A stretch of 64,000 bases of DNA from Vitrella brassicaformis (Eukaryota; Sar; Vitrellaceae), in the NCBI GenBank assembly GCA_001179505.1, contig CDMY01000399.1, positions 2,111 to 66,110 on the forward strand, read 5' to 3'. The notes under the pieces are model-generated. The model searched no databases. It saw only the letters and a list, made by a program, of their open reading frames with translations, and was not told the origin of the DNA. Position numbers and translations under genes: made by a program. Of the stretch, positions 1-12,383 are shown piece by piece (the first letter of the stretch is position 1; every line of letters begins with the position of its first letter).

Positions 1-322
1 GGGGGCCTTGGTTGTTGTGTCTGTCTGCCTCTCTTCATTCTCAGACGACACAAAAACTCCACTCGGGACGTCTGTCTCAATCTACCGGTCCCGCCAAACT
101 CCAGTGTCCATCCATCCCTTATGAGGCGGCCACCTGCTGTGCCGCCGTCGTCGTCGCCTGCTGCCGCATCGCGTGAGCAGATCTCTCGTCGGCATCGGCG
201 CCCTCTATCGGTATGTTGCGCTGCCCCTCGGCCGATTGCTCCTCCTCCCATCTGATTGAACGGCAAGACAACACATGAACCAATGTGTGTAGGAACAATT
301 TGGTGGCGATGCATGGCTTTGC
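1..322. other. Left-edge spacer, no supported gene
   Basis: This lies downstream of the hydrolase on the minus strand. A short open frame starts at an ATG at 121 on the plus strand and could be spliced at 212, but it would run antisense through the hydrolase last exon and has no family signature. I see no supported gene here. Confidence 0.4.
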
Positions 323-1683
323 TCACATGTCGAGTATTGGGGGCACGTCGGCGATGGTGCGGACCTCAGCGTCGATGAGCCGCCTCTTGTCGGAGTCTAG
401 CCGATACAGCTTGGGCTCCCATGACGATGCGGGCGACTCCTGCGCACAGAGTCCCAGCAAGAGAAGGTCGACGTAATGAACCACACATGGTCTCTGTTGT
501 CATCTTCTCACTGACCTCTCCCCGGAGCCCCGTGACCCATATGGTCCGCCAGCTCTGCTGCTTCGCCGGCACCACATCAGCTGACAAATCGTCACCCACA
601 TGAACCCAACGGTCGCCGGGAGAACGCTGCAACCAACCAGCCAGCCAGCCAAGACACGCAGACAATCCATCTCTGCGACATCTGTCGGTATGTGTGTGTG
701 TGCTGACCATGTATCCCGCCACCCTCATGGCCGCCTCGTAGACCTTCTTGCTAGGCTTGGAGGCCCCCACATCCTCGGCGTTGATGCAAAAGTCAAAATA
801 CTCACTCAGCACCTCTATGCGCTCCGTCCGCGCGTTGCCGTTGGTGATGGCCCCGATGCGGTAGCCAGTCGACCGCAGGGAGGAAAGGGTCTCCAGGGTG
901 CCGTCGGGAAGGAACTCCAACACGTCGTGACGCGCATCGGACCACACTTGGAAAGCCTGATCCACCAAAAGCTGACCGAAACCACACCACACACACGTTC
1001 ATGACACACGCATCGCATCGTGTGTGATCTATCTTTCTTTGCTCTTTATTCACCTTTGGTTCATATCCCGTCTTCACGGCAGCCTCCTTGAGTGCCTCCT
1101 TCCTCAGCCGCGTGAGGTATGTGACGACATTGGCCAGCCTGGGGTCCCTCTTCTGCTTGCGCCGGTAGATGGCACGCATGAGGTCGTCGATCGACCCGTA
1201 GGACTGCGACAGCCACCGCCCCATGCGGGGGTATTCGCGGTCGAGATACGCCTCGAGACGGTCCTTGGCCGAGTCGAGAACGGGGTTCGCCGTCCACAAA
1301 GTGTCATCACTGCACGCGCGCACACAAACACACACATACTCGAAGGCCATGTATGGCGCCGATCCATCGCCGACTTACAGGTCAAAGGTGATGACTTCGA
1401 CGCGCTGCGCTGCGTCATTCGAGGCCGACGACGATGAAGGCACAGCCGGTCCGGCCAGTGAGCGAAAGACATCAGCGAGTGCATGTCGCCGCACGCCGCT
1501 CCTGCTTCTGTCCCTCTGCCTCCTCCTCAACAAAGTCGCCTCGCGGACAGCAGATGGCGGCGGCGCGAATGCCACCGAGGATCTGTCATCTCCCCACGCG
1601 TATGAAAGGCCAACGAGAGTAGAGAGAAACAAGATGAAGCTGCGGCTTGGGAGGCTGGTGAAGAGACGAATGAGCGTGTCCAT
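323..1683 (-). CDS. HAD-superfamily hydrolase with plastid-type leader
   Basis: A haloacid-dehalogenase-like phosphohydrolase. Five exons (1683-1379, 1309-1054, 971-708, 626-516, 439-323) sum to 1053 nt, 350 residues, in phase. All four HAD motifs are visible: motif I (FDLDDT) is formed across intron 1, motif II is ITNGN, motif III is the lysine in GASKP, and motif IV is VGDDLSADV. The layout fits the HAD-IA group, which dephosphorylates small phosphorylated metabolites; the substrate cannot be read from sequence. The N-terminus (MDTLIRLFTSLPSRS) has a hydrophobic core followed by SVAFAPP, which resembles the signal-plus-transit leader with a phenylalanine cleavage motif used by secondary red plastids. 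Plastid targeting is inference. The introns are TG-rich before the acceptor. It is divergent from the small membrane protein gene at 1870. Confidence 0.85.
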
Positions 1684-1869
1684 CCTGCGAAGGTCAATGG
1701 ACTTTACGTTTCACTCACCCTAAGGACGACGTGGACGGACGTGTGAGCGTCGGTGCCGAGGGAGGTCAGCCAAGACGTCAGCGTTTGCCCCTGAGCGATT
1801 TGGAAGGACCACATCAACGAGATCACCATCGCAGTTGACTGACAGGAGCCTCGCAGCCACTACAGCAGG
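1684..1869. promoter_or_regulatory. Divergent promoter region, HAD / small membrane protein
   Basis: The 186 bp between two opposed start codons must carry both promoters. No TATA-like box is obvious. Confidence 0.5.
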
Positions 1870-2230
1870 ATGGCACGGCAGCTTGCTGGTAGGCAACGAA
1901 CAGACGCCACAGCAGCACGGTGCAGACCGATATGGACGCTGTGTGTGTGTGTGTGTGTGTGTGTGTGTTCTTGGCAGGTAGGGAGAAGAAGGAGAAGGGT
2001 CAGGAGAGGCGTGCCCGGAGGGAGTCCAACAGACACATACACCAGGGAGCAGGTCAGCAACACTGCACCAGCACACACAACCACTGCCATTGCACTGCCC
2101 ATTGTGTGACCTGGTGTATGTGCGCGCGCGCGTGTGCGTGGGTGTTGTTGTGTCAGTCTATGTGGTGTTGGGCATCACGGGGTTCTTCCTCTTCATCTTC
2201 TTCCTCCTCATGTGGATTGCCAGCCGATGA
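1870..2230 (+). CDS. Small single-pass membrane protein, 55 aa, three exons
   Basis: A tiny gene in three exons (1870-1888, 1978-2052, 2157-2230; 168 nt, phase closes). The first 31 or so residues are strongly charged (GREKKEKGQERRARRES, then NRHIHQGA). They are followed by one hydrophobic helix of about 20 residues (VLGITGFFLFIFFLLMWI) and a stop after ASR. A basic cytosolic head with a C-terminal helix is the layout of tail-anchored ER proteins such as RAMP4/SERP, but I do not recognise the family. Intron 1 carries a pure GT tract before its CAG. Each exon alone is too short to look like a gene; support comes from three consensus splice sites agreeing in phase and from the uninterrupted helix. 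Confidence 0.65.
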
Positions 2231-3869
2231 CGACCGCAAGCAATGTCACACAGCCCGTCATCGCGCGTTTCGCTTTCTTTTTCTCATTTCCGTGTGGACG
2301 CCCTGCTGCCCTGCTGGCTGTCGTCGCAGACAAGGTGCCTGGTGACGACCCGACCTCTCTGTCCGCCTATGGTGTAATTAGAGGGAGGCAGAGGTGGGCA
2401 ATGGTCAGCTATTTGTGTGCGGGTCGGGTAAGGTAGGTGGATGGGGTGGGTCGACAAACAGTGACTTCCTAGGGATTGGTTGCCGGGGCGCGTGAGTGGC
2501 TCGCGCATGGCTGTGCTTTGTACTGATTACGAAGCTAGATAGACAGACAGCAGACAGACAGACAGGTAGAGAGATGTGGCTCACACACGCACCTGCAAAG
2601 GTCAAGAAGGGAGGGAGGGGGAGGGAGGCCAATGCCGTGCTCCTTCCTTGCTTTCTCCTCATCGCATCGCATCGCATTGACGGTGGGTGGCTCCATGCTG
2701 CTGCTGTCTGATGGCTTGATGTCAGAAAGCGGTGTCTATCGCTGTCTCTGTGGGCCGTGGCTGGCCCATTGAGATAGCGGTGGACGGCGCGGTCGGACAT
2801 CGGGCAATCGGGCAGCGTGATGATTGCCCTGTGGATGACACACGTGCGCTGCTCGATGGTTGTGGCGTGACATGCTCACACTCGAGCGCTTGCCGTCTTG
2901 TCGTTGATAGCGAAGAGGTATCAATGACGAGTCTCCAACAGCCTGTTGCGGAAGCATGCACTGCTGCTACAGACAAAAAGAGTGGCTTGCCGACCTGCCA
3001 GCTGCGTGTTCTGCATCATTGACCCACGTGTACCCATGCCATGCATTTGAGTCCATCCATCCATCCATCCATCGTGTTCATGACATCATTTTTCAATGCT
3101 TGTGTGGGTGTGTGGGTGCGGACCCCTTTGGAAATGTGTGCACATCAACGCATGCAGCCTCCCTCGCCAGTCAATATAATCAGAAAGCCAGTCAATCCAG
3201 AAAGCCTCGCCAGCCATTCAGCCATCGACAACAAAATTCGTTTCATCCCCATAAATGCCATCATGTCATGCTAGAAAGTCAGGTCGGCCCCACACGTCAT
3301 CTCGTCGGCAGTTGCGCCTGCCGATCGATGGACCACTTGAGAAACACTAGTGCATTGCATGCCAGCGGTTAGAAAATGGCCGCCCACGAATGTCGATGAA
3401 AATCCCACGTCGTGCCGCATACCCGCAGCTTTGCGGCGGCCCGACACACCGACACGAACATCCAGACAGGCACACGTATTGAAAGAGCGACAGAGAGCCA
3501 CACACAGACACACACACAGACACAGACACAGACAACACACACACGCGAACAGCCCTGCCACAGCAGAGCGCCTCCCCGTCGCATCTCCAAATTGAGACCC
3601 CCACACATGCACATGCACGGCACGAGGGCATGGATGGAAGGCAGAAAAATGCGCCATCCGATCGATCGGTAAGCGAGCACGTTGGAATGACGTGTGTGTG
3701 TGTACGCTGACACGCACATGCGTCCATATCATATCGACACAACGTGACTGACGTGGGCCTTGTCCAAGAAACAAACAACAACCGATCTCGATGCACTTGA
3801 CAGAAAGCCATCGGCCGATAAAAACCAGAAAATGCATAGCCACACCCAACACACACAAATTCTACTGAT
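2231..3869. other. Convergent spacer, low-complexity
   Basis: Spacer between the 3' ends of the small membrane protein and the MFS gene. It holds short CAGA, CATC and CA/GT tracts. Open frames here are repeat-driven (His/Thr or Cys/Val runs) and have no family signature. Confidence 0.5.
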
Positions 3870-5641
3870 CTACGCTCCCCTCTCCCTCTCCCTATCGCTC
3901 TCATCCCCAACGCCGCATCTGTCGTCCGCCTCCCTGCCAGCGGCCCTCTGAGGGCTCCCCGCACCGCCCTCGTCGATCATCAAAGGCGGCAGGGACTGCA
4001 GCATCTCGTCCGCCAGCGGCCGCCTCTCGTCTATCGGATCCAGCACCACACCCCCAATGCTCGGCCCCCGCGGCAGTGGCTGCGGCGTCACCTCCCTCTC
4101 AAACACAGGTGGCGCAGCTGGCGCATCCACACCCTCGGCAGAGGGCAATGTGTTCTCGACACCATCTGCCTCGTCGTCCAGCGTGAATCCCGCAAATCGG
4201 TCGTGTGGCTCGTCGGCGAGGTCCCCCGACTCGCTGGGGTCCTCCAGAGCAATGTCGGCCATCAGCAGCTGGGAGGCGGCCGCTGCGTTGACGGACGTGA
4301 TGGCGTGTAGGAGGTCGGGATTGGAGAACGGCAGCAGCCCGGTGGATGGCAGCTCTGCAGCGATGGCTGATGCTGGGTGGGAGAGGGCGGTGACGAACGA
4401 TGCGCGTGAGAGCGCCGTGACGCCCGAAAAGATCGTCTCGCGTCCAACGGTCCCGACCTGCGCACACACGCACACCGTGGACACTGAGATACTCACTTGC
4501 TGGTTGTGGCGTCATGTACCTCGCTGCCGAGTCGTTCGCGGGCGTATGGGAACAGTCTGAGAGGGTCTTTGTGTCCCAGCAAGTCCGTCAAGGTCCGAAC
4601 TGACCGGCTCGAAAGCGCCGGGCTCAGGGGAACCCCACTAGCACCAGCACGGAGACCGCCCTCCTCCAGCAATGGCCTGAGCGACAGACGAGGCGCAAAG
4701 GCTTATCTCTCTTGTCCAAGTGTGTGTGTGCATCATTGCGTGTCATCTCTCACTCGGCGAGCTCTCCCTGGCGGCCAGAAGGGGCCGATACGATCATTCT
4801 GAACCTGCAGAGGCACAACCCCAGGTGCTCACGTATTGCTCACGCACTCCTCTGTCGCCCAGCCCTCTTCGCCTGCTCACGTCGGCAGCTTTCCAAACGG
4901 CTGTTTGAGGACAATGTAGAGGGCGAGGAAAGCCGTGTAAAGGCCCCCCATGACGACACACGCCCACTCGAATGGCAGGATGTCGGTCAGAGCACCTCCG
5001 ACAACGGGACCGCAAGTCTCACCTAGGCTCATGAAGCACACACACAGGGAGGTCGCCTGAAGGAAAGAGAGAGACCAAGAGAGGGACAGACAGGTGAGGG
5101 AGGGGAGAGGGCGAGCTCTGAGCCTCACCAGTTCCTTAGCCACGGGCCCTTGATGATCGACGTCTTGGTGCAGCAGAGGGATGGTCGGGATGAACGCCAA
5201 CTGACACGCAAACACAGTGGGACGGGACACGTCGCTTCAGGTCGATTGCGCGTGTACCGTATGCTTACCGCATTGCCCACAGGTATCAAGGCCAGGGCCA
5301 GCAGCTGCACAGCACGCAACGCGCACATGACACACACGGACAGACAGACAGACAGTCACACGTGCTTCCACATCTCTCCCCATATATATCTCGTGTGTCC
5401 TCACCAATGCGATCCATCCCGACACCGAGTGATCAGTCACAATGCCGGCACTCTCCAGGAAGGGAAATGGTCCCAGCAAGACGTAACCCACCATCAGCAA
5501 GACGAAGCCCGCCGTCGTGTAGAGGGCATACATCGGCGACCGCTGCGCCTGCCTGCCAGTCAGAAGAGCCCCAACAGTGTATGTGCCCGACTGCAGGCCG
5601 AGCAGAAGGCCGAACAGCCAGTTGGGCAGGGGGCCTGAGCG

Positions 5642-5672
<31 letters not shown>

Positions 5673-7575
5673 AGGGAGGGAGGGAGGGAGAGCGGTCGAT
5701 GTGCCTTCCCCGTCCGTGTGTGTACGTTCCGCTCACCTAGATAGAAGTTCTCGCGTGGTTGGAAGACGGGATCATAGAACGTGTAGCTGGTGTTGTTGAG
5801 GAAGATGGCCACCAGCGTGATGACCACTCTCCATGACAATATGTCCCAGTAGGTCACATTCGACCCATAAGCTCCCTCGCCATGCCGGCCCCTCTTGCCG
5901 CCCCTCTTGCCCGACTGCCGGTCGGCACGCCGCCCTGTGCCGGGTGTGGCGGTGCACACAGATGAGGCGCCCGAGAGAATCCGGCCACGCCTGTGGTGTT
6001 TGCGGGGCCGCAGGTGCGCGCCGCCGTCATGGGAGGGGACGGGAGAGCTGGGTTGCTGCTGGTTGGCCTGGTTGATGGCCTGTGGGCTCTCGGCGGGGAG
6101 GGAGGATTTGTCGGTGGGGGAGAAGGAGGGGTCGTCCGGGTGGCCGAGTGTCTGTGGACGAAGGTCCTGCATGCACCAGACCAGAGCAGACCAGACGAGA
6201 TCCACATGCATATCCGAGACTCGGGGCCTCACCGCAATGTATCCCTCGTTGTCTTGCAGCGCTGGCAGCGAGAGGGGGGTGGTGGTGGACAGGTCGCTGG
6301 GATTGGTCTTGATCGACTGGTCACCCTCTGGCTCGGGGGGCAGGGTCGTGGAGCGATGGATCCAGCCGGAGGATGACTGCCCATGAGCGATGTCACGCTC
6401 TGACATACCATATGCCACACAATGGATGGAACCGACCGGACACACAGCTCTGCTCATCGGATGACTGACCTCTTTCCCTTTTCCGCTCATCCTCGATGCC
6501 CTTGAAGCCCGGCGTCTCCATCGCACCCCTCTCTCCGCCATCAAGAAGATCCGACATGCCCCTCTCCCGGCCATCCACACTCCACATCCGCTGCCGCTGT
6601 GGTGCGGCGGCATCGTCAGCCGCGATGGACGCGTTGATCTTGCTCTGGATGCCGGCCGCCAGGAGATATCTCATGCAGAGGGCCAGACAGAGGAAGAGGA
6701 TAATTGCCTGGCAGAGGAAGGGGAGCGGGAAGCCCCCGGCACTGTACAAAAAGCCTCCTATGCACTTGCCCGTCACCGAACCGATGCCCACCGCGGTCTC
6801 TGAAACGAGCAATGTACGTGTATATGTCTGTGTGTGTGTGTGTGTGCTTGCGTGGCTGAGTTGGTTACCAACGAGGCCAATGACGATGGTGAGTCTGGTG
6901 GGGAAGAGAAACGGGCAGAGCGAGTAGACAGCAGTGGTGAAGACGATGGATGACGTCCCCAGGATGCCCCGCAGCGCGAAGTTCTGCCAGTATTTCGTCG
7001 ACAGGGCCAGGAGGACGTTGCCGACAATCGTCACCGCCAGGCTCACACCTGACGACACACACACAACCAGAGGAGGTGACCTGCTGGTCGGTCCCTATTT
7101 CCCATGAGCCGCGTGCAGAGCTTACACAGGCACATGGTCGGCCCGAAACGGATGCATATCCGGCCGCTCACTGCATCAACACATAGCACAACGACAGACA
7201 TTGCCATCAGCGAATGTGTGCAGCAAAGACTGATGATCACCTGGGGCAAAGAGGCATCCGACGAACGGATAGAACGCAAACAAAACACCTTGGTGCGTGT
7301 CACAGGCGGGTAGATCTATGCAGGGATGCAAATTGCGTGTCTTACGGCCTCTTGCTCACCGATGCCGAGTGAAGATGCCTTCACTTTGGTCGCCAGATAG
7401 GGCGCGTAGAACGCTGCCGGGATTGTCTTCTGCACGCACCTGCCGAGAACACATAGACACAAGCAGTGAGTGCATCATTGCACATGCGGCCGTGTAAGCA
7501 TGCTTACACCCAGAAGACAGTGAAGAGCAAGGCGTACAAGAGGATGTGCTGACGGCGTGCTGCCTGCCGCTCCAT
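3870..7575 (-). CDS. Major facilitator superfamily transporter
   Basis: A polytopic secondary transporter in about ten exons. Translation starts at ATG 7575 (MERQAARRQHILLYALLFTV); upstream in-frame codons run to a stop without another ATG. Hydrophobic segments include FAFYPFVGCLFAP, VSLAVTIVGNVLLALS and FCQAII-type helices in the N-terminal half. A hydrophilic loop of roughly 150 residues follows (about 6550 to 5850), then WRVVITLVAIFLNNTSY, WLFGLLLGLQSGTY, FVLLMVGYVLLGPFPF and a helix pair ending FLALYIVL. The segment VSGRICIRFGP sits where MFS proteins carry the loop 2-3 signature. A soluble C-terminal tail of more than 200 residues ends at 3870. The long central loop and tail suggest regulation; the substrate is unknown (polyamine/drug or amine-like carriers are possible). 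Some exon edges in the central loop are approximate. Confidence 0.8.
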
Positions 7576-7650
7576 CTGAAGGGGAGTCAGGCTGAGCTCG
7601 CATCTGGGGGCCGGCCCCCCCTTGGCAGTCTCAAATCTGGGGATCTCATC
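7576..7650. promoter_or_regulatory. Divergent promoter region, MFS / J-domain gene
   Basis: Only 75 bp separate the two start codons, so promoter elements and both 5' leaders must overlap. It contains a GC-rich inverted stretch (GGGGGCCGGCCCCC). Confidence 0.5.
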
Positions 7651-8948
7651 ATGGCGCCGTCATTCTACGACGTGCTGGAGGTGGCACCATCGGCCTCCCT
7701 CGACGACATCCGCAAGGCATACCGAAAGCTGGTACGCGCGCACAACTGACCATATACACACGTTCCTTCATACTCCTGTTCCTGGCTGGGGTGGGTGGCG
7801 CTGCCTGCAGGCCCTCAAGTGGCATCCCGACAAGAACCCGAAGCGACGCCAGCAGGCCACCGAGAAGTTCAAGCAGATCAGCGAGGCGTACGCCACCCTC
7901 TCTGACGAAACCAAGCGGCGACGATACGACCTCGGGCAGAAGGAGCCGCCTCCGACAAGCACCACCAACCACACTAACACCGCCAACCCCTTCCGCACGT
8001 CGCACCCGTCCTTTGGCGAGCCCGAAGGAATGCCGTCGGCTCCTCAGCCGCCCTGGGCACCGGGAGGCATGAGGGGCGGTAGCAGGATGGAGTGGACCTT
8101 CGGCAACGCGCAGCATCCGTTCTTCAAATCGGACTTCAGTTTCGCTGATGCTGAGGCCATCTTCCGGTGGGCTTTGCGTCTTGCCTTTCCGTCGGGTCCA
8201 CTTCTGTTGACTTGGTTGTTCTACGTGTGCAGGGAGTTCTTCTGGGGCGATCCGTTTGCTGACTTCTTCGATGACATGCGGGGCATGGTCAACGCCATGG
8301 AGGAGGGGGCAGCCCTCAAGAAGGGCATGTAAGCCTCTTCCTTGCAGAAAGGAGTCTTGCTGTTGTCATATCTTTCCCTCCTTTCATTCATGCAGGTTTT
8401 CGTCTCCATTTGCTGACATGATGGACCAATTCACCGGCTGGCAGCCCTTCGGCAACCGCCGCTCGCCAGACCGACCGTCCCCCTTCCACGAGGGCGGCTG
8501 GCGGCGATCGGCCCAATACAACGCCGTCCCATCAGAGGATACTGAAGACCCCTCCTTCCACCAGCAAGAAACAGACGACGTTAACGCCCGCTTCCCACCT
8601 CCCAAATCGACTCTAAGAGTCCCCAAACACAAAAGCACTACCACTAACAGCAGCGGCAGCAAAAAGAAGAGCGGCTCCTTCTTCGTCCCGGCCAACAACC
8701 AGAACAAACCGGGCAGCAACCGTGCGGATGAGTACGGTGCGACGGATGGCCTGATGGGCGGTGGCAAGGGCGGCGCAGGTAGTGGCGAGAAGCAGAAGAT
8801 CATCCGCATCACGCGTGTGCGGTACGCTGACGGGCGAGAGGAGCGGACGAGGACGGAGGAGTTCGTGGATGCGGGTGAGGGGGCGGGGTTCTCGCTCGCG
8901 GCGCCCTTTTTGAAGCGACCCTTCGGCAGTGGGTACACGAGCCTGTGA
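7651..8948 (+). CDS. DnaJ/Hsp40 co-chaperone, DNAJB6-like
   Basis: A class B J-domain protein that stimulates Hsp70 ATPase and delivers misfolded clients. Four exons (7651-7731, 7811-8166, 8233-8328, 8396-8948) give 1086 nt, 361 residues. The J domain is at residues 4-70: FYDVLEV, then the catalytic HPD in KWHPDKNP, then [11 protein letters not shown] Gly/Phe-rich middle follows with the DNAJB6-type segment [14 protein letters not shown], whose arginine codon is split by intron 2. A Ser/Thr-rich linker precedes a conserved end ([14 protein letters not shown]) comparable to the DNAJB6 C-terminal beta region. The ATG at 7651 is preferred over an upstream in-frame start because the J domain begins four residues later and the upstream frame overlaps the neighbouring gene. 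Confidence 0.93.
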
Positions 8949-10081
8949 GTGAGGCAAGGAGACACACACAGGCAAGCAGGCAGGCAGGCAGACTTGACGA
9001 CAGGCAGACGGTACAGGTGATGGGCTAAAGGCAGCGTGTTGATGAGACATGTGGATGGATTGATTGCCTGCATGTGTGGGTGAGTGTGTTCTTGCGTGTG
9101 TGGGGGAGGGGTGTGGGAGCGAGCGGGTCGATGTGGACTTGTGTTGTGCATGGGGACTTCAACACGTGACCATCTCGTCTGTTCATCGGAAGACCATTTT
9201 TGCAGTTATGTGATTGTTCTGTCTGTTGGTCCGATGACACCAGCGGCCATTCCGTTGCTTCCCAGCAGCCATCGGTGCCTGGGCGTCTGTTTCAGGATCG
9301 ATCAAAACGCCAACCAATCAATCCATTCACTCATTTCGTTCAGATGAGCATGACAGCGACCTTCATGCGCACTTGCAATGGGAAAAACTCTTGCAGCGAT
9401 CGTCAAATGCAAGCTTAGACAAAGTTCGCCATCGATCAGGGCCGCCAGGAAGGTGGCACGGTGGCAGCGCACACCGGTGGACGGATGGATGGCTAATGTG
9501 TGTTAGTGTGTGTCGACGATAATGGAAAGACAAACATGGTTGAATGCTTTGCGTGTTTGCTCTCCCGCCGGGAGATCTCGATATCTCTCTGAGTGGCTCG
9601 CACAGTAACAATCAATGAGCTGGCCGTGGCTGGCTGGCCGTACGTGAATTGATACAGTCATGATGGTAATGAGTTGACATCACGGCAGTCACGGCACACA
9701 CAGGCAGACACACTCCACCACGCAGTCATCGAGAGAGAGATCTGGCAGGTCAGCCAGCCATGCAGCCAAAGCAGTCCCACATCGGCCGAAGCACATCACA
9801 TCAAAATCGGCCCACAGCGGACCGCACCCACACCGACAGACACACACAGATACAGACGGAGGGAGGGAGGGAGAGAGGGAGGGCTACACACAGAGAAGGG
9901 GCGAAGCCATAGACCGACTCACGCAAGAATCAGAGCCAAGCCAGCCATTCGGTAACGCATCAGCAGCTGGTCTACAGAGTCACGAATCGGCTACAGGGAT
10001 GCATGACAACAGCCAGCAGCCAAAGATACCTCCTGACGGCAGGCACGCACACTCAGCCACCAGTACTGACTCATGGATCGA
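8949..10081. other. Convergent spacer
   Basis: Spacer between two gene 3' ends, with short CAGG/GGCA and GGGA tracts. An AGATCTC site near 9571 and an AGATCTG near 9738 resemble the motif seen in other spacers. I see no gene. Confidence 0.5.
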
Positions 10082-11729
10082 TCAGTCGCCGCACTCTGCC
10101 TCGGCTACGCCGCCGTCACCTGCCGAAGGCACCACACACACACACACACACACGAATGTGATGCAGGTCGACGTGCGTGTGGCTGCGTACCTCCGCTGTC
10201 CTCTCCGCTGCCCTCATCCAGATCATCCCAACCACCGCCACCATCGTCTGCACCACACACACAGAGTGAAGGCACATCGTCCATCCACCCACCAATGTGC
10301 GTCTGTCCGTACCATCGTCATCGTCGCTGTCGTCATCTTGTTGCTGCTGCTGCTGTTCTACTTGGCTGTCGAAAACGTATGACGCCACTCGCCCCAGCGC
10401 CACACGGGCCAGCCGAGTGGTCACAGCGAAGCGACACTTGAAGGGCGCACCCTCACGCATACCAGCCGCAGGTGCCTCGGAGGTTCGAACACAACCCCAC
10501 ACTGCAGACAGACGACAACAACACATGACATTTGACCAGTAGAGCTGCCTGTCCGTCGGCCTGACCGGTGCCGTCCCCACAATCCAAAATGACAATCCAC
10601 GCGACGAAGTCGTGGCTGCCGTTGATCAGCACCAGCCATCGCACACCACCGCCCCAGCTGAGTGTCGTCGAGCATCCGGCCACCGGTGTGTGGGGCGACT
10701 GAGTGAGGAGGCCATCCAGACGGCCGCCACCAACACGCCTGAACCAAACACACACACACAGACACCTAATCAAACACGCATCCCTCTTGCCACTGCTGCC
10801 ATTGGTGTGTCACCTGTTGTGTGATATCTGTGTGTGATTGATCTGGTGAGTCCCATAGAAGTGGTCGAGGATCTTGCGCTTGGCGAAGGACGACACCGAC
10901 GCATCGGTGGTCGGACCGCGAGACACCCATTCGCCGATGGCGTCCCTGTAGCGGATGCGGCTACGCACTGGTGGGTCATGCTGCTGTCGGTGCTGCTGAT
11001 ACAGATGGTGGGCAGCGAGGGGCGGGTCGAGATTCAGCCGGAAGTCGGGCTGGTCCTTGATGGCCCGCACCTCACTATTGTGGCCATGGTGGAAGATCCG
11101 CAGGCAGCTGTCGTCACCGAAGTCGATGTGGCGGCCGACCACCATGAGCTGCGCCAACACACGGGGGAACGATTCATACGCCTAGACCACACCATACAGA
11201 CAGACAGAGAGAGAAGGGATGAGGCCTCTCTGTTATCTCCCGCCCCTCTCTGTGTGTGCCTTCTTATCGTCTTGTTTGCGTGTGTGTTGATGTCATCTGC
11301 TGTGAGGATGACGGGCAGCGTGCAGCAGCCGCACTGCCCCGCCAGCTCAATCACCTCGCCGATCTCCACCCATTCTCCCTCCTCCATCACACACACAGCC
11401 ACCAGCAGGTCACGCACGCCGAACTGGTCATCGTCGAACCGCACCAGCAGCCCCGCCTGTGACCCGAGCGAGTGGCGGAGCCGATCTCTCAGCTGAGCCG
11501 CTCTGAAGAGACCTCTGAGCCACGTGCAGGTTGCTCTCAGCCGCAGTATGTCTGTGAGGCTGAGCAGATAGAAGGTCCGACGACCAACGAAGATGTACGT
11601 GAAGGGATGCTGCTGCTGCTGCTGCTGCTGTTGCTCCATCATCGCGGCAGCCACATGAGATGAAGCAGCCTCACGGACCTTCTCATCGTACGGTGATAAA
11701 GCACCCTTTCCTTTCAGGGGTCGCCTCAT
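10082..11729 (-). CDS. Orphan F-box-like family protein, copy 1
   Basis: Founder of a three-member local family (others at 32839-34512 and 39398-40456). It starts at ATG 11729. A Gln run (about nine) precedes an F-box-like helix pair (LSLTDILRLRATCTWLRGL). A conserved segment follows (VEIGEVIELAGQCG, LPVILTADDINTHANKT), then PRVLAQLMVVGRHIDFGDD, FAKRKILDHFY, a VGGGRLDGLLTQSPHTPVAG block and an acidic Asp/Gly tail ending ECGD at 10082. The F-box reading would imply SCF ubiquitin-ligase substrate choice, but it rests on helix pattern only. Oddity: the donor after HANKT reads ATAAGAAGG where copy 2 has GTAAGG, so intron 1 lacks a consensus GT; no other donor keeps frame. The gene may be mis-spliced or decaying. 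Confidence 0.6.
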
Positions 11730-11912
11730 CCATGCCGTATGGTGCGCATGTGTTTCTGCGATTGCTTGTGTCTTTGCGTGAGCAAATCCATACCGACTCT
11801 AGATCAGACGTGCTGCTGCTGGGTCGCCCATGCTTCCGTGTAAACGATCGCCCTTATCGGCAGATCTCGAACGCAGGGGGCGTTGCCCACCCGTGCACTC
11901 GCTCTCTGAGTG
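11730..11912. promoter_or_regulatory. Divergent promoter region, orphan copy 1 / PCID2
   Basis: 183 bp between opposed starts, with a GCAGATCTCG site near 11860 that resembles sites in other divergent spacers. Confidence 0.45.
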
Positions 11913-12347
11913 ATGAACGTCAGGTGGGCTGACCGCACACACACAGCACACGCATTGCCGGGCGCTGGCTGATCTGGATCGTTTCTTTCCATCTCTGTGC
12001 TGTGTGTGTGTTCTCTCTGCAGCCCCGAGTACTCAGAGACCACCATGTGGCTGCAGGCCTGCCAGCAGGCCCTGATCAATAGAGATGGCAAGGCGCTGTC
12101 GCAGTGCTTTGACGTCGCCAAGTGCCGATTTGCGCCTGATGACGTAAGACCGTGTGTCAATGAGTGACTGCTCACATGGGTCTGGCCATGGGAAGATACA
12201 TGCGTGTGTGTGTAGGCTCTGCTGCCGCACCTGTCAGTGCCCGAGGGCGGCGAGTCGTTCGCCCAGTGCGTGCGGCTGCTCTTTGTGGCCATGAGGGACA
12301 TGCAGCAAAGGTACGCACACACAGATGCATGGACATTCGTGTGCATC

Positions 12348-12383
<36 letters not shown>

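Noticed and set aside
121-330. Plus-strand frame MRRPPAVPPSSS with a possible splice into 293
   Set aside because: It would run antisense through the HAD last exon and shows no family motif.
5640-5670. CA/GT runs read as Cys-Val or His-Thr repeat proteins
   Set aside because: They are intronic dinucleotide tracts; the flanking exons belong to the opposite strand or another frame.
10478-10490. GGTTCGAAC resembling a tRNA T-loop
   Set aside because: It lies in an exon of orphan copy 1 and no cloverleaf can be drawn around it.
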